DNA of 6,598 nt from an uncultured Devosia sp. (GCA_934553185.1 CAKTFF010000122.1:1-6598), one strand, 5' to 3'; positions 1 through 6,164 are shown, numbered from the stretch's first letter. Notes: a model not told the origin generated them from the letters alone. Translations and numbers: made by a program.

Positions 1-67
1 CTCTCCCTCCCCCTTGCGGGAGAGGGACGGTTTAGACGCGCCCTGCTGAGGAGCCAGGGTGAGGGGT
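1..67 (-). repeat. GC-rich palindromic intergenic repeat, copy 1 (cut by window edge)
   Basis: Positions 1-7 (CTCTCCC) pair with 18-24 (GGGAGAG) around a 10-base loop. A second small stem pairs 41-45 (CCCTG) with 55-59 (CAGGG). Read on the minus strand, the element begins with ACCCCTCACCCT (56-67), nearly the same as the beginning of copy 2 read on the plus strand, so copies 1 and 2 are arranged back to back. It probably extends past the left edge, since bases 25-26 could pair with bases outside. No gene is credible in 1-153; the space holds these two repeats and about 30 bases between them with nothing recognisable. Confidence 0.6.
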
Positions 68-99
68 GCTCTGCCCTCCCCAGCCCGAGCTTGTAAAAT

Positions 100-145
100 A
101 CCCCTCATCCGCCCTTCGGGCACCTTCTCCCTCAAGGGGAGAAGG
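100..145 (+). repeat. GC-rich palindromic intergenic repeat, copy 2, just 3' of fucD
   Basis: The element starts ACCCCTCATCC (100-110). It has a small hairpin GCCC-TTC-GGGC (111-121) and then a strong 9-bp stem, CCTTCTCCC (123-131) with GGGAGAAGG (137-145). It shares a 14-base block, GGGCACCTTCTCCC, with copy 3 (118-131 and 1464-1477). The stem begins 8 bases after the fucD stop codon in the direction of transcription, so it could act as a 3' RNA-end hairpin. No T-rich tract follows, so it is not a standard intrinsic terminator. Repeats of this kind are common between genes in Hyphomicrobiales; that is background knowledge, not a search. Confidence 0.7.
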
Positions 146-153
146 AAAGAGGG

Positions 154-1428
154 TTAAGCGGAGAATTCGTTCGCTGCGATGCTTTCGGCCTTCATCTCGA
201 TCGAAAAGCCCGGCAGCTTGGGTGGCATGTAAGCGGCGTTGCGGATCTCGCAGGGCTCAAGGAAGTGCTCGTGCAGGTGGTCGACATATTCGATCACCCT
301 GCCCTCCTTGGTTCCTGAAACAACCAGATAGTCGATCATGGAAAGATGCTGAACATATTCGCATAAACCAACGCCGCCGGCGTGAGGCCAGACAGGCAGG
401 CCATATTTCGCAGCCATGACGAGGACGGACATCACTTCATTGAGGCCGCCAATGCGGCAGGCATCGATCTGGACGATGTCGATAGCGCCGTCCTTGATGA
501 ACTGTTTGAACAGAATACGGTTCTGGCACATTTCGCCGGTCGCGACCTTCACCGGTGCGATCGCCTCGCGAATGGCGCGATGGCCGGACACGTCGTCGGG
601 GCTGGTCGGCTCTTCAATGAAATAGGGATTGAAGCGGCTCAACGCCTTGACCCAGCCGATCGCCTGATCAACCTCCCAGACCTGGTTGGCGTCGATCATC
701 AGGAAGCGCTCTGGCCCCATGATCGAACGCACGATCTCGAGCCGGCGCATGTCGTCATTCAGGTCGCGCCCAACCTTCATCTTGATGTGGTTGAAGCCTT
801 GTTCCACGGCTTCGGTGGCCAGCCGGGTCAGCTTTTCATTGCTGTAGCCGAGCCAGCCAGCCGATGTCGTGTAGCACTGATATCCCTCACGCTGGAGGAC
901 TTGCATGCGCTCGGCTTTGCCCGCTTCCGCTTTGCGGAAGATGGCCAGCGCCTCCTCGGGTGTGATGGCATCAGAGAGATAGCGGAAGTCGATGATCGCA
1001 ACCAACTGCTCGGGCGTCATGTCAGCGACCAGCTGCCAGACCGGCTTGCCCGCCTCCTTCGACAGGAGGTCCCAGACGGCATTGACCACGGCGCCTGTTG
1101 CCAGGTGCATGGCACCCTTGTCCGGGCCAATCCACCGGAGTTGGGAGTCGCCGGTCACGTGACGCCAGAACCGACCGGGGTTCTCGCGGATCCAGTCCAG
1201 TTCCAACCCGACCACCCGTGTCTCGAGGGCGCGGATTGCTGCCACCACGACCTCGTTGCCGCGTCCGATGGTGAAAGTCAGGCCATGGCCCTCGAGTTCG
1301 CCATCCGTGCCGAGGATCAGGTAGGCGGCCGAATAGTCCGGATCGGGGTTCATCGCATCCGACCCGTCCAGAGAAGCGGAGGTCGGGAAGCGCAAGTCGT
1401 GGGTGGCGAGGGAGGTGATCTTGGTCAT
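154..1428 (-). CDS. fucD: L-fuconate dehydratase (enolase superfamily)
   Basis: This 424-residue cytoplasmic enzyme is expected to dehydrate L-fuconate to 2-keto-3-deoxy-L-fuconate. The N-terminal capping domain contains the family signature LDGSDAMNPDPDYSAAY (residues 20-36) and FTIGRGNEV. The TIM barrel carries the Lys-x-Lys motif (K216, K218), metal ligands D246, E272 and E299, then D322 and the catalytic His in WPHAGG (H349). These positions sit at a constant offset of two from those I recall for the Xanthomonas campestris enzyme, so no catalytic residue is missing. The ATG is preceded by GGAAG (1436-1440) at 7 bases. It is the last gene of the run in this window, after a dehydrogenase of the same pathway. 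Characterised homologues also accept L-galactonate and D-arabinonate, so the physiological substrate is inferred. A related acid-sugar dehydratase is possible but less likely. Confidence 0.93.
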   Translation of the reverse strand: MTKITSLATHDLRFPTSASLDGSDAMNPDPDYSAAYLILGTDGELEGHGLTFTIGRGNEVVVAAIRALETRVVGLELDWIRENPGRFWRHVTGDSQLRWIGPDKGAMHLATGAVVNAVWDLLSKEAGKPVWQLVADMTPEQLVAIIDFRYLSDAITPEEALAIFRKAEAGKAERMQVLQREGYQCYTTSAGWLGYSNEKLTRLATEAVEQGFNHIKMKVGRDLNDDMRRLEIVRSIMGPERFLMIDANQVWEVDQAIGWVKALSRFNPYFIEEPTSPDDVSGHRAIREAIAPVKVATGEMCQNRILFKQFIKDGAIDIVQIDACRIGGLNEVMSVLVMAAKYGLPVWPHAGGVGLCEYVQHLSMIDYLVVSGTKEGRVIEYVDHLHEHFLEPCEIRNAAYMPPKLPGFSIEMKAESIAANEFSA

Positions 1429-1445
1429 GGTCTAACTTCCGGGAT

Positions 1446-1494
1446 CCCCCTCATCTGCCGTTTGGGCACCTTCTCCCACGCAAGGGGATAAAGG
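1446..1494 (+). repeat. GC-rich palindromic intergenic repeat, copy 3, upstream of fucD
   Basis: It starts CCCCCTCATCTG (1446-1457), then a weak TGCC/GGCA stem (1456-1468), then CACCTTCTCCC (1467-1477) facing GGGGATAAAGG (1484-1494). The right arm has decayed relative to copies 2 and 4, so the main stem is imperfect. It lies only 17 bases upstream of the fucD start codon and faces copy 4 in a convergent arrangement. The 24 bases between copies 3 and 4 show nothing else. Confidence 0.65.
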
Positions 1495-1524
1495 GGGCAT
1501 GGTGGTTGTCTTGAACTTGGTGAA

Positions 1525-1574
1525 CCCTTCTCCCCTCGGTGGGAGAAGGTGGCGCGCAGCCCCGATGAGAGGGT
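1525..1574 (-). repeat. GC-rich palindromic intergenic repeat, copy 4, just 3' of the dehydrogenase
   Basis: A perfect 9-bp stem pairs CCTTCTCCC (1526-1534) with GGGAGAAGG (1541-1549) around a 6-base loop. Read on the minus strand, the element runs from CCCTCTCATCG (1563-1573) to the block CACCTTCTCCCAC, which it shares with copy 3. It ends directly against the dehydrogenase stop codon (1575-1577). The stem could shield the 3' end of the upstream message; no T-tract follows it on the minus strand. Confidence 0.7.
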
Positions 1575-2306
1575 CTAAGCCGTCCAGCCCCCGTCGATGA
1601 TATGGACCTGACCCGTCGTATAGGTCGCGCCGGCGAGATAAACGGCGAGGTCGGCCACTTCCTCGGGCTGGGCGATGCGTCCGATCGGCTGGCGGGCGAT
1701 AAAGGCTTTGCGCGCCGCTTCGAAATCACCGGTGGCATGCCAGCGCTCATGCAGGCTTGGCGAGTCGACGGTGCCGGGCGCTATGGCGTTCACGCGGATG
1801 CCATGGGTGGTGTAATCGGCGGCGATGGACTTGGTGAGCCCGATCACCGCAGCTTTGCTGATCGTGTAGGCGGCCCGATTGGGCACGCCTTTAACCGACG
1901 AGGCAACGGTTGCCATGTTGATGATGCAGCCGTCGCGGCGCTCCAGCATCTGCGGCAGCAAGGCCTGCACGGTGCGAACTTGCGCCTTGATGTTGAGGTC
2001 GAGGGCAAAGTCGAGATCGGCGTCACTCATCTCCAGCACGGCGCCGGAATGCACCACGCCGGCGCAGTTGAACAGGATGTCGATCCGCCCGATCTCGGCG
2101 ACAGCCTCACGCACAGCTTCGGCTGAAAGGACGTCGAGCACACGGGTGGAGACGCCCGCAACGCTGTCCAGTTCGGCGAGCTTGTTGGCATTGATGTCGG
2201 TCGCGATCACGCGGGCACCGGCCTGGACAAATGCCTCGACCGAAGCCCGGCCAATGCCCTGCGCCGCGGCGGTGATGAGAACGGTTTTTCCGGCAAGATC
2301 GGGCAT
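1575..2306 (-). CDS. SDR-family dehydrogenase, probable 2-keto-3-deoxy-L-fuconate 4-dehydrogenase
   Basis: This is a 243-residue classical short-chain dehydrogenase/reductase, soluble and NAD-linked. The nucleotide-binding turn is TAAAQGIG (12-19) and ATDIN (35-39) follows; D37 favours NAD over NADP. Next come FNCAG (79-83), the active-site Y147 and K151 in YTISK, then APGTVDSPS and a C-terminal IIDGGW. The VASSVKG, NR-x-x-Y and PGTVD-x-PS segments strongly recall human DHRS6 and the bacterial 2-keto-3-deoxy-L-fuconate dehydrogenases. Its neighbour makes the expected substrate, so oxidation at C4 to the 2,4-diketo acid is inferred. The residue at the catalytic Ser position is Thr (T133). I chose ATG 2306 because AGGAA (2312-2316) sits 5 bases ahead; a start at 2357 would run through a palindromic repeat. 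An alternative is another 3-hydroxy-acid or polyol dehydrogenase. Confidence 0.88.
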   Translation of the reverse strand: MPDLAGKTVLITAAAQGIGRASVEAFVQAGARVIATDINANKLAELDSVAGVSTRVLDVLSAEAVREAVAEIGRIDILFNCAGVVHSGAVLEMSDADLDFALDLNIKAQVRTVQALLPQMLERRDGCIINMATVASSVKGVPNRAAYTISKAAVIGLTKSIAADYTTHGIRVNAIAPGTVDSPSLHERWHATGDFEAARKAFIARQPIGRIAQPEEVADLAVYLAGATYTTGQVHIIDGGWTA

Positions 2307-2311
2307 GGCGG

Positions 2312-2316
2312 TTCCT
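2312..2316 (-). promoter_or_regulatory. Ribosome binding site fixing the dehydrogenase start
   Basis: AGGAA on the minus strand, 5 bases before ATG 2306. It argues against the longer in-frame start at 2357, which would add 17 residues encoded by repeat sequence and unlike any SDR N-terminus. Confidence 0.7.
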
Positions 2317-2330
2317 GGTCTATCAGTCGA

Positions 2331-2368
2331 CACCCTCCCCTGACGGGGAGGGATCAAGGGTGGGGGTG
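2331..2368 (-). repeat. Palindromic intergenic repeat, copy 5, upstream of the dehydrogenase
   Basis: A perfect 8-bp stem, CCCTCCCC (2333-2340) with GGGGAGGG (2345-2352), closes a TGAC tetraloop. It is flanked by a G-rich tract (2358-2368) that reads ACCCCCACCC on the minus strand. It resembles copies 1-4 in general build (a C-rich lead followed by a stem) but has a different core, so it is probably a second subfamily. It lies back to back with copy 6. Confidence 0.6.
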
Positions 2369-2393
2369 GTTGACCCCGAAGTTGGGGCTAAAC

Positions 2394-2430
2394 CTCACCC
2401 CCTCCCACCTCTTCCGTCGAGGGGGAGGTG
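2394..2430 (+). repeat. Palindromic intergenic repeat, copy 6, between binding protein and dehydrogenase
   Basis: A C-rich lead (2394-2406) is followed by a 10-bp stem, 2406-2415 with 2421-2430, containing two G-T wobble pairs and a GTCGA loop. It is oriented opposite to copy 5. The 25 bases between the two contain a weak CCCC/GGGG pairing (2373-2386) and nothing else. The whole 167-base space from 2307 to 2473 is repeat and hairpin sequence with no coding potential. Confidence 0.55.
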
Positions 2431-2442
2431 CTGTCTGGCGGG

Positions 2443-2461
2443 TGGGGCAACTCCTGCCCCA
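2443..2461 (-). terminator. Hairpin 3' of the binding-protein gene (terminator-like or RNA-stabilising)
   Basis: A perfect 7-bp stem, TGGGGCA (2443-2449) with TGCCCCA (2455-2461), closes a 5-base loop 12 bases after the binding-protein stop codon. There is no T-run after it on the minus strand, so efficient intrinsic termination is unlikely. Partial termination, or protection of the upstream transporter message from 3' decay, fits better. This is inferred from the fold only. Confidence 0.4.
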
Positions 2462-2473
2462 TCAAAGGGCAGA

Positions 2474-3415
2474 TCAGTCGTAGAGCACGGCGGCGATTTC
2501 AGGATCGTCCATGGTCTCGGCGTCGTAATAGTAGAAGCCGGTATCGATCACCGCCGGGAGGGTCTCGCCCTTGAGCGCGCCGATAGCGGCCTTGACGGTT
2601 TCATAGCCGATGCCCACCGGGTTCTGGGTGATGGCGCCAGCCATCACGCCCGACTCGATCAGGCCCTTCTGCGCAGCGCCGGAGTCAAAGCCGATGACCA
2701 CGATGTTGCTGCCCAGTTCGGTCTTGCCGTTGGCAACGCCGAGTGCGGAGCCTTCGTTGGCGCCAAAAATGCCCTTGAGATCGGGATTGGCAAGGAGGAT
2801 CGACTTGGTGATTTCCGTGGACTGCAGCTGGTCGCCCGCGCCGTATTGGACGGATACGACTTCGATATTGGGGTAGTTTTCCTTGATCCGGTTGACGAAC
2901 CCGTCAACGCGATCGATGCCCGTGCGGCTGGTCTGATCGTGGGCGACGACGGCAACCTTGCCTTCGCCACCGATCAGTTCGGCCATCTTATCGGCGGCAA
3001 GCGCTGCCGCGGCGACGTTGTCGGTGGTTGCCGTGGTCAGCGGAATGTCGCTGTCGACGCCCGAGTCAAAGGCGACCACTGGAATGTTGCCGTCCTTGGC
3101 CTGCTGCAGCAGCGGCGTTGCAGCCTGCGAGTCGAGTGCGGCAAAGCCGATGGCGTCGGGGCCACGCGACAGGGCTGCAGCCAACATGTCCATCTGGCGG
3201 TCGACCTGGGCTTCGGTTTCCGGGCCTTCAAAGGTCACCGTAGCGCCCAGTTCTGCGGCGGCCTGGTCTGCGCCGGCCTTCACAGCCTGCCAGAACTGAT
3301 GCTGAAAGCCCTTCGAGATCAAGGCAATGTCGTAGGTGTCCTGTGCCGAGGCCAAGCCACCGGCGGACAAGAGAGCCAGCGCGCTGATGGCGCCGAGCAG
3401 GGTACGTCTAAGCAT
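2474..3415 (-). CDS. Periplasmic sugar-binding protein of a ribose-type (CUT2) ABC transporter
   Basis: This 313-residue secreted receptor captures the sugar and delivers it to the permease. A Sec signal peptide is clear: MLRR, a hydrophobic stretch, and cleavage after LASA (A24), giving a mature start at QDTYDIALIS. The two-lobed type I binding-protein fold (Peripla_BP_4/RbsB class) is seen in ALISKGFQHQFW (31-42), PVVAFDSG (112-119), GIFGANE (215-221) and VVIGFDSG (239-246). By motif comparison with RbsB, the likely sugar contacts are F41, W42, D117, R169, N220, D244 and Q264. The ATG has a strong GGGAGG Shine-Dalgarno (3421-3426) 5 bases upstream. The gene follows the permease after 84 bases, in ATPase-permease-receptor order as in the E. 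coli rbs operon. The ligand cannot be read from sequence; a 6-deoxyhexose such as L-fucose is inferred from the downstream genes. Confidence 0.93.
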   Translation of the reverse strand: MLRRTLLGAISALALLSAGGLASAQDTYDIALISKGFQHQFWQAVKAGADQAAAELGATVTFEGPETEAQVDRQMDMLAAALSRGPDAIGFAALDSQAATPLLQQAKDGNIPVVAFDSGVDSDIPLTTATTDNVAAAALAADKMAELIGGEGKVAVVAHDQTSRTGIDRVDGFVNRIKENYPNIEVVSVQYGAGDQLQSTEITKSILLANPDLKGIFGANEGSALGVANGKTELGSNIVVIGFDSGAAQKGLIESGVMAGAITQNPVGIGYETVKAAIGALKGETLPAVIDTGFYYYDAETMDDPEIAAVLYD

Positions 3416-3472
3416 AAAAACCTCCCATTAGGTGTCGCATTCGTTGTCGAGCCGTTTGCCGGCCTTCTTGTT

Positions 3473-3500
3473 GGCGCCGAAGCGCGTCATCGCCGGCGCC
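3473..3500 (-). promoter_or_regulatory. Intercistronic hairpin at the permease stop codon
   Basis: A perfect 7-bp GC stem pairs GGCGCCG (3473-3479) with CGGCGCC (3494-3500) across a 14-base loop; its edge includes the last base of the permease stop codon (3500-3502). It is unrelated to the copy 1-6 repeats. It may separate the stability of the permease and receptor parts of the transcript, which would fit the usual excess of binding protein. I see no convincing promoter in the 84-base gap (3416-3499), so no separate promoter is called. Confidence 0.4.
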
Positions 3501-4495
3501 TAAAGTGTGCGGCGCCGCAGGATATCGGCATAGACAGCCAGGATGATGATCAGGCCGGTCACCACCGTCTGCCATTCCTGAGCCACCGAAAGGATGCGCA
3601 GGCCATTGGCCAGCACGGAAATGATCAGCGCGCCGATCAGCGTGCCCAGAACGGTGCCGCGTCCGCCCGACAGCGATGTGCCCCCAATGACCACGGCAGC
3701 GATAGCGTCAAGCTCGTAGCCCTGCCCCAAAGCGGGCTGCGCCGAGTTGAGACGTGAGGCGATCAGCAGACCGGCTATGCCGCAAATGCCGCCAGCGGTC
3801 GCATAGACGGCGATTTTCCAGCGATCGACATTGACGCCGGACAGGCGCACGGCTTCCTCGTTGCTGCCCAGTGCAAAGGTGTAGCGGCCAAGCGCGGTTC
3901 TGCTCAGAACGAAAGCGGCAAGGGCGGCAACGATGAAGAGGATGACAACCCCATTGGGCACGGGAACGGCCGGGAACACCGAGCCGATGGCGGAGCCAAG
4001 GGCGATCTGGTTGAAGCCTGGCGTGTCGTTGAAATAGATCGGCTTGGTGCCCGAGATCACCAGCGACAGGCCCTTGAGGATCAGCATCATGCCTAGGGTC
4101 GCGATGAAGGGCGGCACTTTGAGCTTGGCGATGATGGTGCCTGAAATCAGGCCGGACGCGGTGCCGGCCAGGATGGACGCGAGGATACCCAATGGCAGCG
4201 GCATGCCCAGATTGGTCAGTATGACGCCGGTGATCACGGCGCAAAAGGTCATGAGCGTGCCCACCGACAGGTCGATGCCGCCGGTGATGATCACCAGGGT
4301 CGCGGCGATGGCCAGCACGCCGTTGACGGCCGTTGCTTGCAGGATCGCCAGCACGTTCTGGGTCTGCATGAAGTTGGGCGAGGCCAGGGAAAACACCACA
4401 ACGAGCGCAATCAGGCCGGAAAAGGCCAGCAAGCGATGGAAGGCGCCAGAGATGCGCGGGCCCGACCTGGTGGCGAGAGCGGCGGTGTCGGTCAT
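3500..4495 (-). CDS. ABC transporter permease, ribose-type (CUT2, RbsC-like)
   Basis: This 331-residue inner-membrane protein forms the sugar channel, presumably as a homodimer on the double ATPase. Hydrophobic segments lie at roughly 23-40, 49-70, 81-95, 101-122, 131-147, 181-198, 228-246, 263-272, 282-298 and 308-323. Family motifs are VIITGGIDLSVG (68-79), PPFIATLGMM (128-137), the cytoplasmic coupling region LGRYTFALGSNEEAVRLSGV (202-221) and VVIGGTSLSGGRG (268-280). Length is normal for the family. ATG 4495 is chosen because GGAG (4503-4506) lies 7 bases ahead; an in-frame GTG at 4513 has no Shine-Dalgarno. It begins 42 bases after the ATPase gene ends. The membrane role is certain; the sugar is inferred from context. 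Confidence 0.94.
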   Translation of the reverse strand: MTDTAALATRSGPRISGAFHRLLAFSGLIALVVVFSLASPNFMQTQNVLAILQATAVNGVLAIAATLVIITGGIDLSVGTLMTFCAVITGVILTNLGMPLPLGILASILAGTASGLISGTIIAKLKVPPFIATLGMMLILKGLSLVISGTKPIYFNDTPGFNQIALGSAIGSVFPAVPVPNGVVILFIVAALAAFVLSRTALGRYTFALGSNEEAVRLSGVNVDRWKIAVYATAGGICGIAGLLIASRLNSAQPALGQGYELDAIAAVVIGGTSLSGGRGTVLGTLIGALIISVLANGLRILSVAQEWQTVVTGLIIILAVYADILRRRTL

Positions 4496-4502
4496 GACGT
4501 TG

Positions 4503-4506
4503 CTCC
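4503..4506 (-). promoter_or_regulatory. Ribosome binding site fixing the permease start
   Basis: TTGGAG on the minus strand, with the GGAG core 7 bases before ATG 4495. It overlaps the stretch that would be coding if the GTG at 4513 were used, which argues for the shorter protein. Confidence 0.65.
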
Positions 4507-4537
4507 AAGGCACAAAGTGTTTGGAAGTGCGGCGAAT

Positions 4538-6094
4538 TTATCCTGCATGTCGCATCTCCGGGGCCATGGCCGGCTCACGCATTGTTGCCAGCCGCATGAT
4601 TTCTTCCTGCGACGCGCCGCCGGGGATAATGCCGGTCAGGCGGCCCTCGCACATCACGGCAATGCGGTGGCTGAGGCGCAGGATTTCAGGCAGTTCGGAG
4701 GATATTACGATGATGGCCCTGCCCTGCTCAGCCAAGGAATTGAGCAGCTTGTAGATCTCGGCTTTGGCGCCAACGTCGATGCCGCGAGTCGGTTCGTCAA
4801 AGATCAGGATGGGGCAGTCGCGCAGGAGCCATTTGGCGATGACTACTTTTTGCTGGTTGCCGCCGGAAAGGAGCCGGGCTTCCTGGGTGTCGCTGGGGGT
4901 CTTGATAGATAGCTGGCGGATAAAGTTTTGCGCCACGCCGTGCATGGCGCCGTCGTTGAGCACGCCGCCGGGGCCGGTGAAGCGCTCGAGGCTTGCCAGA
5001 GCCACGTTGTTGCGGACGTCCATGCCGGTGGCGAGGCCGAAGTGCTTGCGGTCTTCGGAGAGGTAGCCGATGCCGGCCTGCACGGCATCGCGGGGAGACG
5101 AAATCGTCGCCTGCCGGCCATCGACCCAGATTTCACCGCTCTCGCGCGGATCGGCGCCGAAGATGGCGCGGGCGACCTCGGTGCGGCCGGCGCCCATGAG
5201 GCCGGCAAAGCCCAGGATTTCGCCTTTGCGGACGGTGAAGCTCACGTCGCGAATTTCCCGGCCGCGCTTGAGATTGCGCACGTCGAGGGCCACCGGAGCG
5301 CCCGAAGTATCAGGTATAACAAGGCTCTCAGTGCCCAGCGTGCGGCCCACCATCATGGAGATGATGGTTTGGATGGGCGTGTCGGCGGCGGGAACCGTGC
5401 CGACAAATTCGCCGTCCCGCATCACCGTCACGCGGTCCGATATCTGTTTGATCTCGTCCATCTTGTGACTGATGTAAACGATCCCGACGCCCTCGGCCTT
5501 GAGCCGGTTGATGATGGCGAAAAGCTCAGCAATTTCAGCGTCGTTGAGGGCTGCGGTGGGTTCATCCATGATGAGAACGCGCGACTTGTAGCTCAGCGCC
5601 TTGGCGATCTCGACCATTTGCTGGCGGGCAATGGTCAGCGTTTCCACCCGCACCGTGGGATCAAGCCGCAGATTCATGGAGTCAAAGATGGCCTGGGCGT
5701 CCCGGTTGAGCCTTGCTTCGTCGAGCAGGAAACCGCGGCGCGGCTCGCGGCCGATGAAGATATTCTGGGCCGCCGTCAGGTCCCGCATCAGCGCGAGTTC
5801 CTGGTGGATAATTCCGATGCCCAAATCCTGGGCCTGGCGCGGCGAGGTGATTTCGACGCTTCGGCCATCCAGCAGCACCTGACCACCGTCGCGGGCATAA
5901 ACGCCCGAAAGGATCTTCATCAGCGTGGATTTGCCGGCGCCGTTCTCGCCCATCAGGGCATGAACCTCGCCGCTCATCAGCTCGAAACGGGCGCCCGACA
6001 AGGCGCGAACGCCAGGGAAGGCCTTGTCGATGTCGATCATGGCGACAAGCGGCGTCGGCGCACCGGGCGCCGGGTCGGCGGGGATAAATGACAA
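4538..6094 (-). CDS. ABC transporter ATPase with two nucleotide-binding domains (CUT2, RbsA-like)
   Basis: This 518-residue fused double ATPase powers the sugar transporter from the cytoplasmic face. Numbered from TTG 6094, domain 1 has Walker [10 protein letters not shown] (49-57), Q-loop Q98, a degenerate signature IARQQ (155-159), Walker B IMDEPT (175-180) and switch H210. Domain 2 has a degenerate Walker [10 protein letters not shown] (297-305, Lys replaced by Arg), an intact LSGGNQQK (409-416) and Walker [11 protein letters not shown] (431-440). This asymmetry is normal for RbsA/MglA-type proteins. I prefer TTG 6094 because GGAGGAG precedes it at ideal distance; an in-frame ATG at 6142 adds 16 residues, has no Shine-Dalgarno and would overlap the candidate promoter, and ATG 6037 would trim the protein close to the first conserved strand. 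It is the first gene of the operon, followed by the permease after 42 bases. Confidence 0.92.
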   Translation of the reverse strand: MSFIPADPAPGAPTPLVAMIDIDKAFPGVRALSGARFELMSGEVHALMGENGAGKSTLMKILSGVYARDGGQVLLDGRSVEITSPRQAQDLGIGIIHQELALMRDLTAAQNIFIGREPRRGFLLDEARLNRDAQAIFDSMNLRLDPTVRVETLTIARQQMVEIAKALSYKSRVLIMDEPTAALNDAEIAELFAIINRLKAEGVGIVYISHKMDEIKQISDRVTVMRDGEFVGTVPAADTPIQTIISMMVGRTLGTESLVIPDTSGAPVALDVRNLKRGREIRDVSFTVRKGEILGFAGLMGAGRTEVARAIFGADPRESGEIWVDGRQATISSPRDAVQAGIGYLSEDRKHFGLATGMDVRNNVALASLERFTGPGGVLNDGAMHGVAQNFIRQLSIKTPSDTQEARLLSGGNQQKVVIAKWLLRDCPILIFDEPTRGIDVGAKAEIYKLLNSLAEQGRAIIVISSELPEILRLSHRIAVMCEGRLTGIIPGGASQEEIMRLATMREPAMAPEMRHAG

Positions 6095-6097
6095 TGG

Positions 6098-6104
6098 CTC
6101 CTCC
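6098..6104 (-). promoter_or_regulatory. Strong Shine-Dalgarno supporting a TTG start for the ATPase
   Basis: GGAGGAG on the minus strand; the GGAGG core ends 5 bases before TTG 6092-6094. It is the best ribosome binding site in this region. The alternative ATG at 6142 is preceded by GCCGTTTATTT, with no purine-rich tract. Confidence 0.6.
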
Positions 6105-6131
6105 GCGCATTCTTGCGATGCGTCTTTGAAC

Positions 6132-6161
6132 AATCTATTCATAAATAAACGGCGGTGGCAA
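6132..6161 (-). promoter_or_regulatory. Candidate sigma-70-type promoter of the transporter/catabolic operon
   Basis: On the minus strand, TTGCCA (-35, 6156-6161) and TAGATT (-10, 6132-6137) are separated by 18 bases in the only AT-rich patch of the control region. Initiation near 6125 would leave a leader of about 30 bases before TTG 6094. The match is moderate (5 of 6 and 4 of 6), so this is a candidate only. Confidence 0.35.
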
Positions 6162-6164
6162 TGG

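Noticed and set aside
1..145. Miniature transposon or CRISPR-like array
   Set aside because: There are no target-site duplications, no transposase and no regular spacers; the units are imperfect hairpin repeats of the ordinary intergenic type.
66..419. Possible small plus-strand gene at the left end
   Set aside because: It runs from repeat sequence into the antisense of fucD, with an arginine-rich product of no recognisable family.
382..1491. Plus-strand open frame of 369 codons opposite fucD
   Set aside because: It mirrors the minus-strand gene, has no recognisable domain and no convincing ribosome binding site; long antisense frames are expected from GC-rich codon bias.
1575..2306. Loss of the first glycine in the dinucleotide-binding motif (TAAAQGIG)
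   Set aside because: The same Ala-rich form is found in DHRS6-type dehydrogenases, so it is a subfamily feature rather than a defect.
2360..3757. Plus-strand open frame of 465 codons opposite the binding protein and the end of the permease
   Set aside because: It begins in repeat sequence, spans two real genes on the other strand and shows no known protein motif.
4928..6091. Plus-strand open frame of 387 codons opposite the ATPase
   Set aside because: The opposite strand encodes intact Walker and signature motifs over the whole span; the His/Asp-rich antisense product looks like a composition artefact.
4538..6094. ATPase inactivated by degenerate Walker A in domain 2 and missing LSGGQ in domain 1
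   Set aside because: This asymmetry is typical of fused RbsA/MglA-type ATPases, which are active; it is not a sign of decay.
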